A DNA stretch of 32,698 nt, from assembly GCA_022792945.1 (NCBI GenBank), contig JAAWBZ010000085.1, positions 1-32,698 on the forward strand, read 5' to 3'. The notes beneath the pieces are model-generated. The model searched no databases. It saw only the letters and a program-made list of their open reading frames with translations, and was not told the origin of the DNA. A program made the position numbers and the translations under genes. This DNA comes from Oscillospiraceae bacterium (lineage in GTDB: Bacteria > Bacillota > Clostridia > Oscillospirales > Oscillospiraceae). Shown here in pieces: positions 1 to 7,500 of the stretch. Each line of letters starts with the position of its first letter. Position 1 is the stretch's first letter.

Positions 1-61
1 CCAGACTTTCCGTGCCTACCATTTCTATGACCCCGCGCTCATTTTTCCCTCTTTCCAACAT
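1..61 (-). mobile_element. Start of a probable IS1182-like transposase gene (cut by the window edge)
   Basis: On the minus strand an ATG at 61-59 opens a frame of 20 codons that continues past the left edge. A ribosome site (AGGAG, then GGTGAT) lies just upstream. The visible residues include RGKNERG and IEMVGTESL, which resemble from memory the N-terminus of IS1182-family transposases, where the next residues are usually of the type VPxDHLLRKID. This is a weak, memory-based match on a very short fragment. The perfect palindrome at 97-128 just upstream would protect the transposase from read-through, as in many insertion sequences. Confidence 0.4.
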
Positions 62-96
62 CTTTTATCACCCGCTCCTATTTTACTACATCTACA

Positions 97-128
97 CGAA
101 AAAGTCTGCCATATGGCAGACTTTTTCG
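97..128. terminator. Perfect 32-bp palindrome, two-way terminator
   Basis: The stem CGAAAAAGTCTGCC pairs with its complement around the centre ATAT, and each side ends in five T or A residues, so it can stop transcription in both directions. It lies after the leftward sugar operon and before the putative transposase start, and may belong to the insertion element. Confidence 0.75.
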
Positions 129-136
129 ACAAGCTG

Positions 137-163
137 AGGCGGTTCGTCATAGACGAACCGCCT
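137..163. terminator. Hairpin after the epimerase gene, without T-tract
   Basis: A perfect 12-bp stem, AGGCGGTTCGTC / GACGAACCGCCT, closes a three-base loop (ATA). It lies eight bases past the epimerase stop codon and is probably the original terminator stem of that operon. On the minus strand it is followed by CAGCTTGTCG instead of a T-tract, which suggests that an insertion element begins directly after the stem. Confidence 0.6.
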
Positions 164-170
164 GATCTAT

Positions 171-1001
171 TTACTGAGAAATCGTCTCGAAAGCCAATTC
201 CATATGATATTCCGCCATCTCCCCCGGGGCGACCCAGGTGAGGAAGCGGCCGTGACGGGGTGCGTCCGGGACGCCGCACCAGGGCTCGATGCAGACCGCC
301 TCCGGCACCGTGGTGCACACCACCAGCACCGGCTGCGTCTCGCCGAAGCGACACGTCACCGCGTAGCCGTCCGCCAGGTTCTCCAGGCGGAAGGAACAGT
401 CCTCCGGCGTATGGAACACGTCGTCCCACTGCTCCCACAGATCCAGCGCCGCCGGCATAGGGCCGTCCTGGCCGGTGGGGATGTCGTACCAGCGGCGCAT
501 GGTCTGGAAAAACCGCGTCTGCCGCTTGTCCGTGGCCAGGAAGTAGGGGTGCCAGCCGAAGGTGTGAGGCAGGGGCTTTTCGCCGGGGTTGTGCACCCTG
601 GCTGTCATGGACAGGGTCTGGCCGGAGACCTCGTAGCACACCTCGAACCGGAACGGGAAGGGGTACTGCCCGTCCAGCCAGCAGGGATTGTGGGCGATCC
701 AGAAGGCCGCGCGGGTCTCGCTGCGCTCCAGGACGCCGAAAGCCGCGTTTTTGATCAGCCCGTGCATGGGCATGGCGTAGGTTCGCCCGTCCACCTCGTA
801 GGTATCCCCCGCCAGCTTACTGGAGAATGGAAACAGCAGCGGGATGCCGCCGGCGGTCATGGGGCTCAGCTCCAGCGCGCCGCGGTCCAGGTGCAGCACC
901 GGGCGGCCCCGCAGGTAGATCTGCGCCGCCATGCCGCCCAGGTCCGGAGCCAGCTCTGCGCGGAGGCTGCCGCCGGGGCTTTGAAGGGAGATCAGTCGCA
1001 T
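171..1001 (-). CDS. Aldose 1-epimerase (mutarotase) family protein
   Basis: This 276-residue protein belongs to the galactose mutarotase-like superfamily, which interconverts alpha and beta anomers of sugars in the cytoplasm. Family landmarks seen are HGLIKNAAFG, with a candidate catalytic histidine, GWHPYF in the middle, and IEPWCGVPDAP near the C-terminus, where the general-base glutamate normally lies. The start chosen is the ATG at 1001; a GGAG ribosome site overlaps the end of the amidohydrolase gene and only four bases separate the two genes. An upstream extension of 38 codons is open but overlaps the neighbour and has no family similarity. It is the last gene of the leftward sugar operon. 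The sugar it acts on cannot be read from the sequence. Confidence 0.85.
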   Translation of the reverse strand: MRLISLQSPGGSLRAELAPDLGGMAAQIYLRGRPVLHLDRGALELSPMTAGGIPLLFPFSSKLAGDTYEVDGRTYAMPMHGLIKNAAFGVLERSETRAAFWIAHNPCWLDGQYPFPFRFEVCYEVSGQTLSMTARVHNPGEKPLPHTFGWHPYFLATDKRQTRFFQTMRRWYDIPTGQDGPMPAALDLWEQWDDVFHTPEDCSFRLENLADGYAVTCRFGETQPVLVVCTTVPEAVCIEPWCGVPDAPRHGRFLTWVAPGEMAEYHMELAFETISQ

Positions 1002-1005
1002 GGCC

Positions 1006-2049
1006 TTACTCCACGCCGAAGAGCCGGGCGGCGTTGCGGTAGAAAATGTTCTCCACGTCGCCCCTGCCCAAGCCCAGGCGCTCACAGGCCCGCTTGCAGG
1101 CGAGCATTTCCTCATAGATGAAGAAGGTGATCTTCCCTGCCTCCCCGCCGCCGACCTCGCGCATATGGGGGTCGCCCGACACGTCGCCCAGGGAGCCGGC
1201 GGGAATTTCGTTGATATAGAAGCCGTTTTCCACGGTCCGGCGGGCCTTCATGCGGAAAATCGGAAAGTCCGAGCCGTACATCATCCGCTCCGGCCCGAAA
1301 TAGCGGAGCACCTGCTCCATGACGTGGCCGTTGGTGTTGGCGGTGAAGTCCCACATCATCTTCTTGGTGTCCTTAAGGTACTCCAGGGCGCCGCCCACAT
1401 CCTCGTCGGCGTAGGCACGGCCCAGGTGCGCCACAATGAGCTTCACGTTGGGGTAGCGCTCCTCGATCTCCCGCAGCTGCACGTAGTTCACCGGATCCGC
1501 CAGGCGGCGGGGCCGGGCGATGTGCAGCTGCACCACCCAGCCGTGCTGGTCAGCCAGGGCCAGGTGCTCGTGGGGAAGGAAGTCGTAGATGCGGATCTCG
1601 GCGTTGGGGATGTAGTCCGGCGCGAACTCCAAATAGACCTTGAGTCCCTTAAAGCAGGGATTGGCCAGCACCGCCCGCTCCACCGACGCCGCCGGCTGGC
1701 TGGGGTGGGAGATGTAGAGCGCGGGGAAATGGTTCGCCGCGGCGCTCTCGGCCACGTAGGCGTTGTTCCTCTTCAGGTCGATGGTGACGGTGGGCTGGCC
1801 GTAGAGCACGGAGACGACCTGCTTGCCCGGGAACAGCAGACGGTTGGTCTCGTTGAGATCCTCCACGGGGTTGTCCTGGGCCACCATGCCCGGCCACGCG
1901 CAGGAACGGGCGGCCAGGTCCGGGCCAAAGTGGTTGTGGGCGTCGATCCAGATGTGGGTATGGCAGTCGATGAAAGTGTCGGGCAGGAAACCGGCCAGGT
2001 GCTCCTCATAGAAGTGCCGGTCGTAGGGCAGAACGTTCAAAAGGCTCAT
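1006..2049 (-). CDS. Amidohydrolase-2 family metal-dependent hydrolase
   Basis: This 347-residue TIM-barrel protein is of the amidohydrolase_2 type, a family that includes sugar lactonases and decarboxylases. Metal-ligand motifs are visible: DCHTHIW (HxH) near residue 30, IVAHLGRAY with a histidine in the second half, and MYGSDFP with the metal aspartate near residue 275. The start is the ATG at 2049, preceded by AAGGAG; a longer reading would overlap the kinase gene. Beside a sugar kinase and an epimerase, a lactonase acting on a sugar lactone is a reasonable guess, but other hydrolase roles are possible. It starts 13 bases after the kinase stop, so the two are cotranscribed. Confidence 0.8.
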   Translation of the reverse strand: MSLLNVLPYDRHFYEEHLAGFLPDTFIDCHTHIWIDAHNHFGPDLAARSCAWPGMVAQDNPVEDLNETNRLLFPGKQVVSVLYGQPTVTIDLKRNNAYVAESAAANHFPALYISHPSQPAASVERAVLANPCFKGLKVYLEFAPDYIPNAEIRIYDFLPHEHLALADQHGWVVQLHIARPRRLADPVNYVQLREIEERYPNVKLIVAHLGRAYADEDVGGALEYLKDTKKMMWDFTANTNGHVMEQVLRYFGPERMMYGSDFPIFRMKARRTVENGFYINEIPAGSLGDVSGDPHMREVGGGEAGKITFFIYEEMLACKRACERLGLGRGDVENIFYRNAARLFGVE

Positions 2050-2062
2050 GTGATTACTCTCC

Positions 2063-3535
2063 TTATTCTTCCAGGCCCTCGTAGTAGGCCTGCATATGGT
2101 CCCACATCCGCGCACAGCGGCGGAATTTTTCCTTGTACCACGCGCTCTCCTCCGGGATGGGCTCGTAAAGCTTCTCAGGATGGACCATGGCCCGGGCGGC
2201 GTCGGCGTAGCTCCCGAACCAGCCGGCCCCGCAGGCGGCGATGTAGGCCGCGCCCAGGGCGCAGACGTCCGCCTGGTTCAGCCGCAGGATGGGGATGCCC
2301 GCGGCGGAGGCGATCATCTGCATCCAGACGGGGCTTTTGGCCGCGCCGCCCATCATAGTGATGGTGCGGATGTCGCTGCCATTGCGGCGGAAGTCCTCGG
2401 CGGCGCGGCAGACGCCGAAGGCCACGCCCTCCATGATGGCCCGGGCGAAGTCGAAGCGGTCGTGCTCCAGATTGATGCCGGTGAAAGCCCCCCGGGCGTT
2501 GGGGCAGTGGAGGGGGAAGTTGGCCCCGGCCATGTAGGGGTAGAAGAACAGGTCGCGGGCCTTCTCCCGCCGGGTGTCCACCACGCGGTTCATCTCATCG
2601 AACTCCTCGGGAAGGAAATTGTTCTTGAACCACTGGAGCGACGCGCCCGAGGACACCAGCGAGGCGATGGCCCCGTAAAGGCCCTCCACCGGATGCTTGC
2701 CCGGGGCGACGTAGCTGTCGGTGAACAGGGGCTTGCGGGTGATGCCCATGAGGACCCAGGTGGTGCCGGCGGAGAGCAGCATATCCCCGTCGTGGACCGC
2801 CCCCGCGCCGATGGCGGCGCAGTATTGGTCGTGAGCGCCGTTGTAGACCGGAATGCCGGCTCTCAGGCCCATGGCCGCGGCGGCCTCGGGCAGGAGCTTC
2901 CCCACCGGCGCGCCGGTGGGCGCGATCTCCGGCAGCTCCGAGCGGGAGACGCCGGAGGCCCGCAGCATCGTCTCGTCCCAGTCGCCGCCCTCCACGCTGT
3001 AGAGCTGGCGCATGGCGGCGTTGGAGGGGTCGATCAGGGGATTGCCGGTGAGCAGGCGGTTGACCACCTCCAGGGTGGTCAGGTACCCTGCGGCATCGGC
3101 GTACTCCGGCAGCTTCTTCATGCGGCGGAGCTTGGCCGCGTCCAGGGTGGGGTTGATGCGCCAGCCGGTGGTGTGGTAGATGTAGGCGTCCCCGGCGGCG
3201 GCCTCCACCTCATCAGCCTCGGGGGCGCTGCGGGTATCCATCCAGGTCCAGGAATTGCCCAGGAATTTCCCATCCCGGTCCACAGCCACGGTGCTGCCGC
3301 CCTGGGTGGAGAAGGAGACGGCGGCGGCCTCGGCGTCCCCGGCGGCCTCCACGGCCTGACGGGCGGCGGTGAGAACAGCCTGCTCCCAGTCCTCGGCCCG
3401 CTGCTCAATGCAGCTGCCGCTGCTGATGAGGCCGTAGCCGAAGCTGCCCTGGCCGATCACCGCGCCGGCCTCGTCCACCAGCAGAGCCTTGGTGCAGGTG
3501 GTGCCCACATCGATGCCCAGTACGCACGGCCTCAT
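2063..3535 (-). CDS. FGGY-family carbohydrate kinase (xylulokinase-like)
   Basis: This 490-residue protein has the full length of the FGGY family, which phosphorylates ketoses, polyols and similar sugars with ATP. The N-terminal phosphate motif GIDVGTTCTKA lies at residues 8-18. The second domain contains GAHDQYCAAIGAGAV, then LLSAGTTWV (adenosine-side glycines) and MMGGAAKSPVWMQMIA, the usual C-terminal ATP-binding signature. Its ATG overlaps the stop codon of the GNAT gene by four bases (ATGA), which implies translational coupling. It is the only sugar kinase in the window. It probably phosphorylates the ketose or polyol of this operon and could also serve the isomerase and ABC-transporter operon at 15819-20931, which has no kinase. 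The substrate is not predictable from sequence alone. Confidence 0.88.
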   Translation of the reverse strand: MRPCVLGIDVGTTCTKALLVDEAGAVIGQGSFGYGLISSGSCIEQRAEDWEQAVLTAARQAVEAAGDAEAAAVSFSTQGGSTVAVDRDGKFLGNSWTWMDTRSAPEADEVEAAAGDAYIYHTTGWRINPTLDAAKLRRMKKLPEYADAAGYLTTLEVVNRLLTGNPLIDPSNAAMRQLYSVEGGDWDETMLRASGVSRSELPEIAPTGAPVGKLLPEAAAAMGLRAGIPVYNGAHDQYCAAIGAGAVHDGDMLLSAGTTWVLMGITRKPLFTDSYVAPGKHPVEGLYGAIASLVSSGASLQWFKNNFLPEEFDEMNRVVDTRREKARDLFFYPYMAGANFPLHCPNARGAFTGINLEHDRFDFARAIMEGVAFGVCRAAEDFRRNGSDIRTITMMGGAAKSPVWMQMIASAAGIPILRLNQADVCALGAAYIAACGAGWFGSYADAARAMVHPEKLYEPIPEESAWYKEKFRRCARMWDHMQAYYEGLEE

Positions 3536-3987
3536 GCGCGGATCCTCCTTTTGAGATAGCGCATGTCGATGGCCTGGACGCCGTCCTCGAAGATGGGCTC
3601 GGGGTAGTTGTCGATGAAGAAGTTCTTGAGCAGGTGGTCAAACTCGAAGCCGACTGAGCGGTAGAACGGCTCGGTGGGCAGGGTGGTGCCCACATACATC
3701 ACGGCGTAGCCGGCGCTCTCGGCGTCCATGACGCCGCGGATCAGCTCCGAGCCGTAGCCCTTCTTCTGCCGCTTGGGGTCCACGGCGATGTTTTTCAGCT
3801 CGCAGGCGTCTGCCTCGTCCTTGTAGGGCACCGTCACAGCCACGGCCACGGCCTCGCCGTCGTCCTCCAGAACGTACATTTTGCCCCGGGCCAGGTACCG
3901 GTCGATCATCGGCTCATCGGGGTCCGCCTCCAGCAGGAGCCAGAGGTAATCCTTGCGGTTTTCGTTCACTTGGCGAATGGTTCTCAT
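3532..3987 (-). CDS. GNAT-family N-acetyltransferase
   Basis: This 151-residue protein has the GCN5-related acetyltransferase fold, which transfers an acetyl group from acetyl-CoA to an amine. The central strand ELKNIAVDPKRQKKGYGSELI contains the acetyl-CoA pyrophosphate loop (RQKKGYG), and FYRSVGF is the usual late motif. The start is the ATG at 3987 after an AGGAGACAAAC-type ribosome site; upstream codons of the open frame overlap the DeoR gene. It sits between the DeoR gene and the kinase, overlapping the kinase by four bases. The acceptor is unknown; acetylation of the neighbouring enzymes or of an amino-sugar intermediate are both only possibilities. Confidence 0.82.
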   Translation of the reverse strand: MRTIRQVNENRKDYLWLLLEADPDEPMIDRYLARGKMYVLEDDGEAVAVAVTVPYKDEADACELKNIAVDPKRQKKGYGSELIRGVMDAESAGYAVMYVGTTLPTEPFYRSVGFEFDHLLKNFFIDNYPEPIFEDGVQAIDMRYLKRRIRA

Positions 3988-4003
3988 GATGTTTGTCTCC
4001 TTT

Positions 4004-4768
4004 TTATGCAGTGATGACCCGCACCTGGGCCTCGCGGATGGTCTGGGCCGCCGCTTCGGCGCAGGCGCTGTCGGTGATGACGGTGTGGACCTGCCGCAGC
4101 GGGCAGACCAGGGAGAAGCCGGCACGGCCCATCTTGGTGTGGTCGGCCAGGATCCAGGTGTGGGCGGCGCGCTCGACCATGAGACGGTCGATGATGGCCT
4201 CGTCGGCGTGGTGGGTGGTGATGCCCGCGGCCAGGCTGACGCCGTCCAGGGACAAAATAGCGTAGTCCGCCTGGTATTTTTCCAGCTGCTCCTGGGCGTC
4301 GCCGCCGCTGGTGTAGAGGTACTGCGGGTCCAGTGTCCCGCCCAGCAGGATCACCCGGAAGCCGGCGATGCTGTTCAGCTCCGCCGCCACCGGCACGGAG
4401 TTGGTGACGATCTGTAAATTCCGCCGCTCCTTCAGGGCCAGGGCCAGCTGGTGGGTGGTGCTGCCGGAGTTGATGAACAGCGTGTCCCCGTCCCGGATCA
4501 GCCGCGCCGTGGCGGCGGCGATGGCCTTCTTCTCCTCCACGCAGGCGGCGGAGGGCCGCTGGGGCTGGACCCGCGTCTTGCGGATGGCGCCGCCCTGGAT
4601 GCGCTCAAGAAAGCCGTCCCGGGCCAGGGCGTTGAGGTCGCTGCGGATGGTGACCACCGTGGCCCCCAGATCCTCGCTGAGCCGCGCGACGCTGACGCGG
4701 CCCTCCTGCTCGAGAGTTTCCAATATTTTCCTGCGGCGTGCGTCAATCTTCAAGGCGTAAGGTGCCAT
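4004..4768 (-). CDS. DeoR-family transcriptional repressor
   Basis: This 254-residue protein has the DeoR layout. An N-terminal winged helix-turn-helix contains RRRKILETLEQEGRVSVARLSEDL followed by the recognition helix VVTIRSDLNALARDGFLERIQGGA. A C-terminal sugar-phosphate sensor domain follows, with INSGSTTHQLALAL, the family phosphate-binding loop, near residue 95. DeoR proteins normally repress a sugar operon until a phosphorylated sugar binds. It is encoded second in the leftward operon, ten bases after the SIS gene, so it probably regulates its own operon and perhaps the divergent YjbQ operon through the dyads at 5462-5507. Confidence 0.92.
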   Translation of the reverse strand: MAPYALKIDARRRKILETLEQEGRVSVARLSEDLGATVVTIRSDLNALARDGFLERIQGGAIRKTRVQPQRPSAACVEEKKAIAAATARLIRDGDTLFINSGSTTHQLALALKERRNLQIVTNSVPVAAELNSIAGFRVILLGGTLDPQYLYTSGGDAQEQLEKYQADYAILSLDGVSLAAGITTHHADEAIIDRLMVERAAHTWILADHTKMGRAGFSLVCPLRQVHTVITDSACAEAAAQTIREAQVRVITA

Positions 4769-4778
4769 GCTGCCTCCT

Positions 4779-5372
4779 TTATTTGGCGTTGAGCCGTTCT
4801 CCCACGGCCCCGCCGGGATGGATCAGGGCGAACTGCGCCTCCTGATAGCCGGTGGCCTCGATCAGCGCCGCCTGGAGGGCGTGGAAGATCACGCACAGCG
4901 CCGAGGTGCTGGTGGTGCCCTGGGCGTTGTACTTGTCGGTCTCCCGCTCCACGTACTGCTTGAGAACCACGTCGGCCCCCTGGGCCAGGGGGGACTCCAG
5001 ATTCTCGGTCACGGTGATGACCTTCACGTCCTTGGCCCTGCAGATGTCCAGGATGGGCAGCAGCTCCTTCGTCTTGCCGCCCCGGGAGGCGAACACCATC
5101 ACGTCCCCCGCCTGGAGGTACCCGGTGGCCCCGTGGATGGCCTCCGCCGGGGAAATAAACCGGGCCGGGCGCTCGATGCAGCACATCAGATGGGCAAAAT
5201 GCTGGCAGATGATGCCCGAGTGGCCGCAGCCCGACGCGGCGATCCGCGGCGCCTGGGCCAGCAGAGAGACGGCCCGCTCGTAGGCGGCCTCGTCGAAATA
5301 CGCGGCCATTTTTTCGATGCTGGCGGCCTCAGTGGAGAACGCGGCCCGGGCCGCCGCCATGGCTTCCTTCAT
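4779..5372 (-). CDS. SIS-domain sugar-phosphate isomerase, KpsF/GutQ-like without CBS domains
   Basis: This 197-residue single SIS-domain protein is the first gene of the leftward operon. It resembles the SIS half of arabinose-5-phosphate isomerase (KpsF/GutQ): GCGHSGIICQHFAHLM is the first phosphate-binding loop, SPAEAIHGATG the family's PAEAxHG segment, ASRGGKTKELL the second loop, and HPGGAVGERL the closing signature. KpsF itself carries a C-terminal CBS pair, which is absent here, so the regulation or the substrate must differ. The start at 5372 has an AGGATG ribosome site. Likely job: aldose-ketose isomerisation of the phosphosugar made by the FGGY kinase (inferred). Confidence 0.85.
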   Translation of the reverse strand: MKEAMAAARAAFSTEAASIEKMAAYFDEAAYERAVSLLAQAPRIAASGCGHSGIICQHFAHLMCCIERPARFISPAEAIHGATGYLQAGDVMVFASRGGKTKELLPILDICRAKDVKVITVTENLESPLAQGADVVLKQYVERETDKYNAQGTTSTSALCVIFHALQAALIEATGYQEAQFALIHPGGAVGERLNAK

Positions 5373-5436
5373 GGAGAATCATCCTTTCGCTGCAGAAAAT
5401 GCCCCGGGGGCACTTCCGCAGTATTTTCTGAAAACC

Positions 5437-5465
5437 ATTATATATTTTCTATACCAAAAAATCAA
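5437..5465 (-). promoter_or_regulatory. Sigma-A promoter of the SIS-DeoR-kinase operon
   Basis: On the minus strand the -35 box TTGATT (5465-5460) and the -10 box TATAAT (5442-5437) are 17 bases apart. The start would fall near 5430, about 58 bases upstream of the SIS gene. Confidence 0.8.
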
Positions 5466-5507
5466 TACAAAATATCATTGACTTTTTCTTTTTTCCATTT
5501 ATAATGG
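5462..5507. promoter_or_regulatory. Candidate operators between divergent promoters
   Basis: Two dyads lie here. TCAAT-N10-ATTGA at 5462-5481 joins the two -35 boxes. CCATT-TAT-AATGG at 5495-5507 covers the -10 box of the rightward promoter, and the same half-site ATAATGG also occurs at the leftward -10 box (minus strand, 5441-5435). The adjacent DeoR protein is the obvious candidate ligand. Part of the first dyad is forced by the promoter boxes themselves. Confidence 0.4.
5478..5505 (+). promoter_or_regulatory. Sigma-A promoter of the YjbQ operon
   Basis: TTGACT (5478-5483) and a consensus TATAAT (5500-5505) are separated by 16 bases. Transcription would start near 5512, giving a leader of about 45 bases. 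Confidence 0.82.
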
Positions 5508-5556
5508 AAATCAGAAGCCGCGATGCCGGCAATCACAGAAAGCGAGGCTTATCATC

Positions 5557-6180
5557 ATGGAATTCAAGGTATATCAGAAGGAATTGGAATTGCAGTCCCG
5601 GGGCTGGATCCCCACGTTCCACGACGTGTCCAAGGAGATCCGCGAGATCGTTGAGGCGTCGGGCGTGAAGAACGGCACAGTCTGCGTCGCATCCCACCAC
5701 ACCACCTGCTCGGTGATGGTGCAGGAGTGCTCCCACGATATCGACTCCTTTGATCTGGAGTTCCTCCAGCACGACCTGCTGGACATCATGCGCAAAATGA
5801 TCCCCGACTTCGCCGAGGAGCATCAGTACCGCCATCCCGGCCCCATCCACGCCCAGTTCGGCCGCTATGTGGACGAGCCCGGCGATTTCACCAGCATGAA
5901 CACCGACGGGCACCTGCGCAGCGTATTCTTCGGACGCAGCGAGACCATGACCATCAAGGACGGCAAGCTGGACGGCGGCGAGTTTGCCCACGTCTACTTC
6001 ATCGACTGGGACCATGTCCGCGCCCGGCACCGCCAGCTGAACGTCACCGTCATGGGCACCACCGGCGACCTTGCGGAGGACCGCAAGTGGAACGGCGGCC
6101 AGACCATCAACACCCTCCGCAAGTACACCGACGAGGAGAAGGCCTACGACGTCCACTACGACCTCCAGCAGAAGCGGTGA
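5557..6180 (+). CDS. YjbQ-family (UPF0047) protein, long form
   Basis: This 207-residue protein contains the YjbQ/UPF0047 domain. Seen are an N-terminal strand, the family core SHHTTCSVMVQE around residues 48-59, and NTDGHLRSVFFG, the His-containing segment near residue 115. Most family members are about 130-140 residues with a segment of the type HNxxxGNAHAHL. Here an extra stretch of about 10-15 residues precedes NTDGHL, and a C-terminal tail of about 45 residues follows the final GT motif. The family is often labelled secondary thiamine-phosphate synthase because E. coli YjbQ shows weak activity of that kind, but its true role is unsettled. No thiamine genes are nearby. It is the first gene of a three-gene operon with a triosephosphate-isomerase homologue and a second YjbQ. 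Confidence 0.85.
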   Translation: MEFKVYQKELELQSRGWIPTFHDVSKEIREIVEASGVKNGTVCVASHHTTCSVMVQECSHDIDSFDLEFLQHDLLDIMRKMIPDFAEEHQYRHPGPIHAQFGRYVDEPGDFTSMNTDGHLRSVFFGRSETMTIKDGKLDGGEFAHVYFIDWDHVRARHRQLNVTVMGTTGDLAEDRKWNGGQTINTLRKYTDEEKAYDVHYDLQQKR

Positions 6181-6188
6181 GGTGCCCT

Positions 6189-6887
6189 ATGAAGCCGACA
6201 ATCCGCACCCCCTACTTTGAGATCGGGACCAAGAACTACATCTACGGCGACACCCTCCTGGAATACGCCAAGGCCGCTGACGCCGCGGCGGAGAAATACG
6301 ATATCGACGTGCTGTTCATCTGCCCCGCGGTGGAGATCCGCCGGGTGCGGGAGAACACCAGGCACCTGATCGTCCTGGCCCCCTATATGGACACCCTGCG
6401 GCCCGGCCGCGGCATGGCCGACGTTCTCCCCGAGGGCCTCCAGGCCGCCGGCGCCCAGGGCGTGGTCATCAACCACTGCGAGAAGCCCATGAGCCTGCCC
6501 CAGATGAAGGCCACCATCGACCGCGCCCGGGAGCTGGACTTCCTGGTGTTCGCCTGCGCCGACACCCTGGACGAGGCCAAGGCCATCGCGCAGCTGCACC
6601 CGGACATCATCAACCCCGAGCCGTCGGAGATCATCGGCGGCGGCAACGGCGTCAGCCCCATGGCCTATGTGAAGGACTCCATCCGGGTCATCAAGGAGAT
6701 CGACCCGGACATCCTGGTGGAGCAGGCCGCGGGCATCACCAACGGCCAGCAGGTCTATGACTTCATCATGGCCGGCTCCGAGGCCGCCGGCGCGGCCTCG
6801 GGCATCATGAACGCCGCGGACCCCATCGCCATGATCGACGAGATGATCGCCGCCACCCGCCGCGCCGCGGACGACCTGAAAAAGTGA
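6189..6887 (+). CDS. Triosephosphate isomerase homologue, archaeal-type
   Basis: This 232-residue TIM-barrel protein aligns by eye with short archaeal triosephosphate isomerases. The catalytic residues are all present: Lys15 (GTKNY), His96 (INHCEKP) and Glu144 (PEPSEIIG). The segment RPGRGMADVLPE matches the archaeal KPGxxxGxVLPE. The phosphate-gripping loops differ: GGGNGVS replaces GTGIPVS, and EQAAGITNG replaces CGAGISTG. An isomerase acting on another small sugar phosphate is therefore more likely than glycolytic duty; TpiA-like tetrulose-phosphate isomerases of erythritol catabolism are a precedent. The ATG at 6189 follows a GAGGTG site, eight bases after the first YjbQ gene. Confidence 0.8.
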   Translation: MKPTIRTPYFEIGTKNYIYGDTLLEYAKAADAAAEKYDIDVLFICPAVEIRRVRENTRHLIVLAPYMDTLRPGRGMADVLPEGLQAAGAQGVVINHCEKPMSLPQMKATIDRARELDFLVFACADTLDEAKAIAQLHPDIINPEPSEIIGGGNGVSPMAYVKDSIRVIKEIDPDILVEQAAGITNGQQVYDFIMAGSEAAGAASGIMNAADPIAMIDEMIAATRRAADDLKK

Positions 6888-6896
6888 GGCACAACT

Positions 6897-7391
6897 ATGG
6901 TTTATCGTGAGGAATTCAAGCTGGAGTCCCGCCACCGCGCCGTGAGCTTCCACGACGTCACCGACCAGGTCAAGGCCATCGCCGCCCGGTCGGGGATGCA
7001 GAACGGCATCGCCGTAGTCTACTCCCACCACACCACCTGCTCGGTCATCACCCAGGAGTGCGCCTTTGATATGTCCATGACCGGCCTGGAAACCCTCCAG
7101 CAGGACCTGGTGAACGTGTTCGAGGAGTGGATCCCCACCTGCCGCTCCGAGGGGATGTACCTCCACCCGGGGCAGAAGGCCCTGGTGTTCGCCGAGGAGC
7201 ACGGCGAGGACAACTTCGGCTGCCACAACACCGACGCGCACCTCCGCTCGTCCATCATCGGGCGAAATGTGACCATCGTCCTGGCCGACGGGGCGCTGGA
7301 CCTGGGCGAGTTCGGCAGGGTGCACTTCATCGATTGGGACCAGACCCGCGGCCGCACCCGCACGGTGCAGGTCATGCTCATCGGGGAATAG
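6897..7391 (+). CDS. YjbQ-family (UPF0047) protein, second copy
   Basis: This 164-residue YjbQ-domain protein is clearly a paralogue of the one at 5557-6180. It shares FHDVTDQVKAI with FHDVSKEIREI, SHHTTCSVITQE with SHHTTCSVMVQE, NTDAHLRS with NTDGHLRS, and HFIDWDQTRGRTR with YFIDWDHVRARHR. Both carry the same kind of insertion before the NTD-HL segment, so they form one divergent subfamily, but this copy lacks the C-terminal tail. It starts ten bases after the isomerase homologue, with a GTGAGG ribosome site. Family proteins form homo-oligomers, so a hetero-oligomer of the two copies is possible. The function is unknown. Confidence 0.85.
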   Translation: MVYREEFKLESRHRAVSFHDVTDQVKAIAARSGMQNGIAVVYSHHTTCSVITQECAFDMSMTGLETLQQDLVNVFEEWIPTCRSEGMYLHPGQKALVFAEEHGEDNFGCHNTDAHLRSSIIGRNVTIVLADGALDLGEFGRVHFIDWDQTRGRTRTVQVMLIGE

Positions 7392-7500
7392 GCGAGAAAA
7401 TTCCCAAACACGCCCCGCGGCCGTCTTGAGCTGCTTCCCCGGCAGGCAGACACTGCAACAAAAAAATTGTGAAAAGCTGCAGGACATTCTGTTCCCGAAG

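Noticed and set aside
5557-7391. Reading the YjbQ genes as thiamine biosynthesis
   Set aside because: There is no thi gene or TPP riboswitch nearby, and the context is sugar-phosphate metabolism.
7392-7500. Possible plus-strand terminator for the YjbQ operon (CTGCA...TGCAG arms)
   Set aside because: The arms are only five bases long, with no T-tract.
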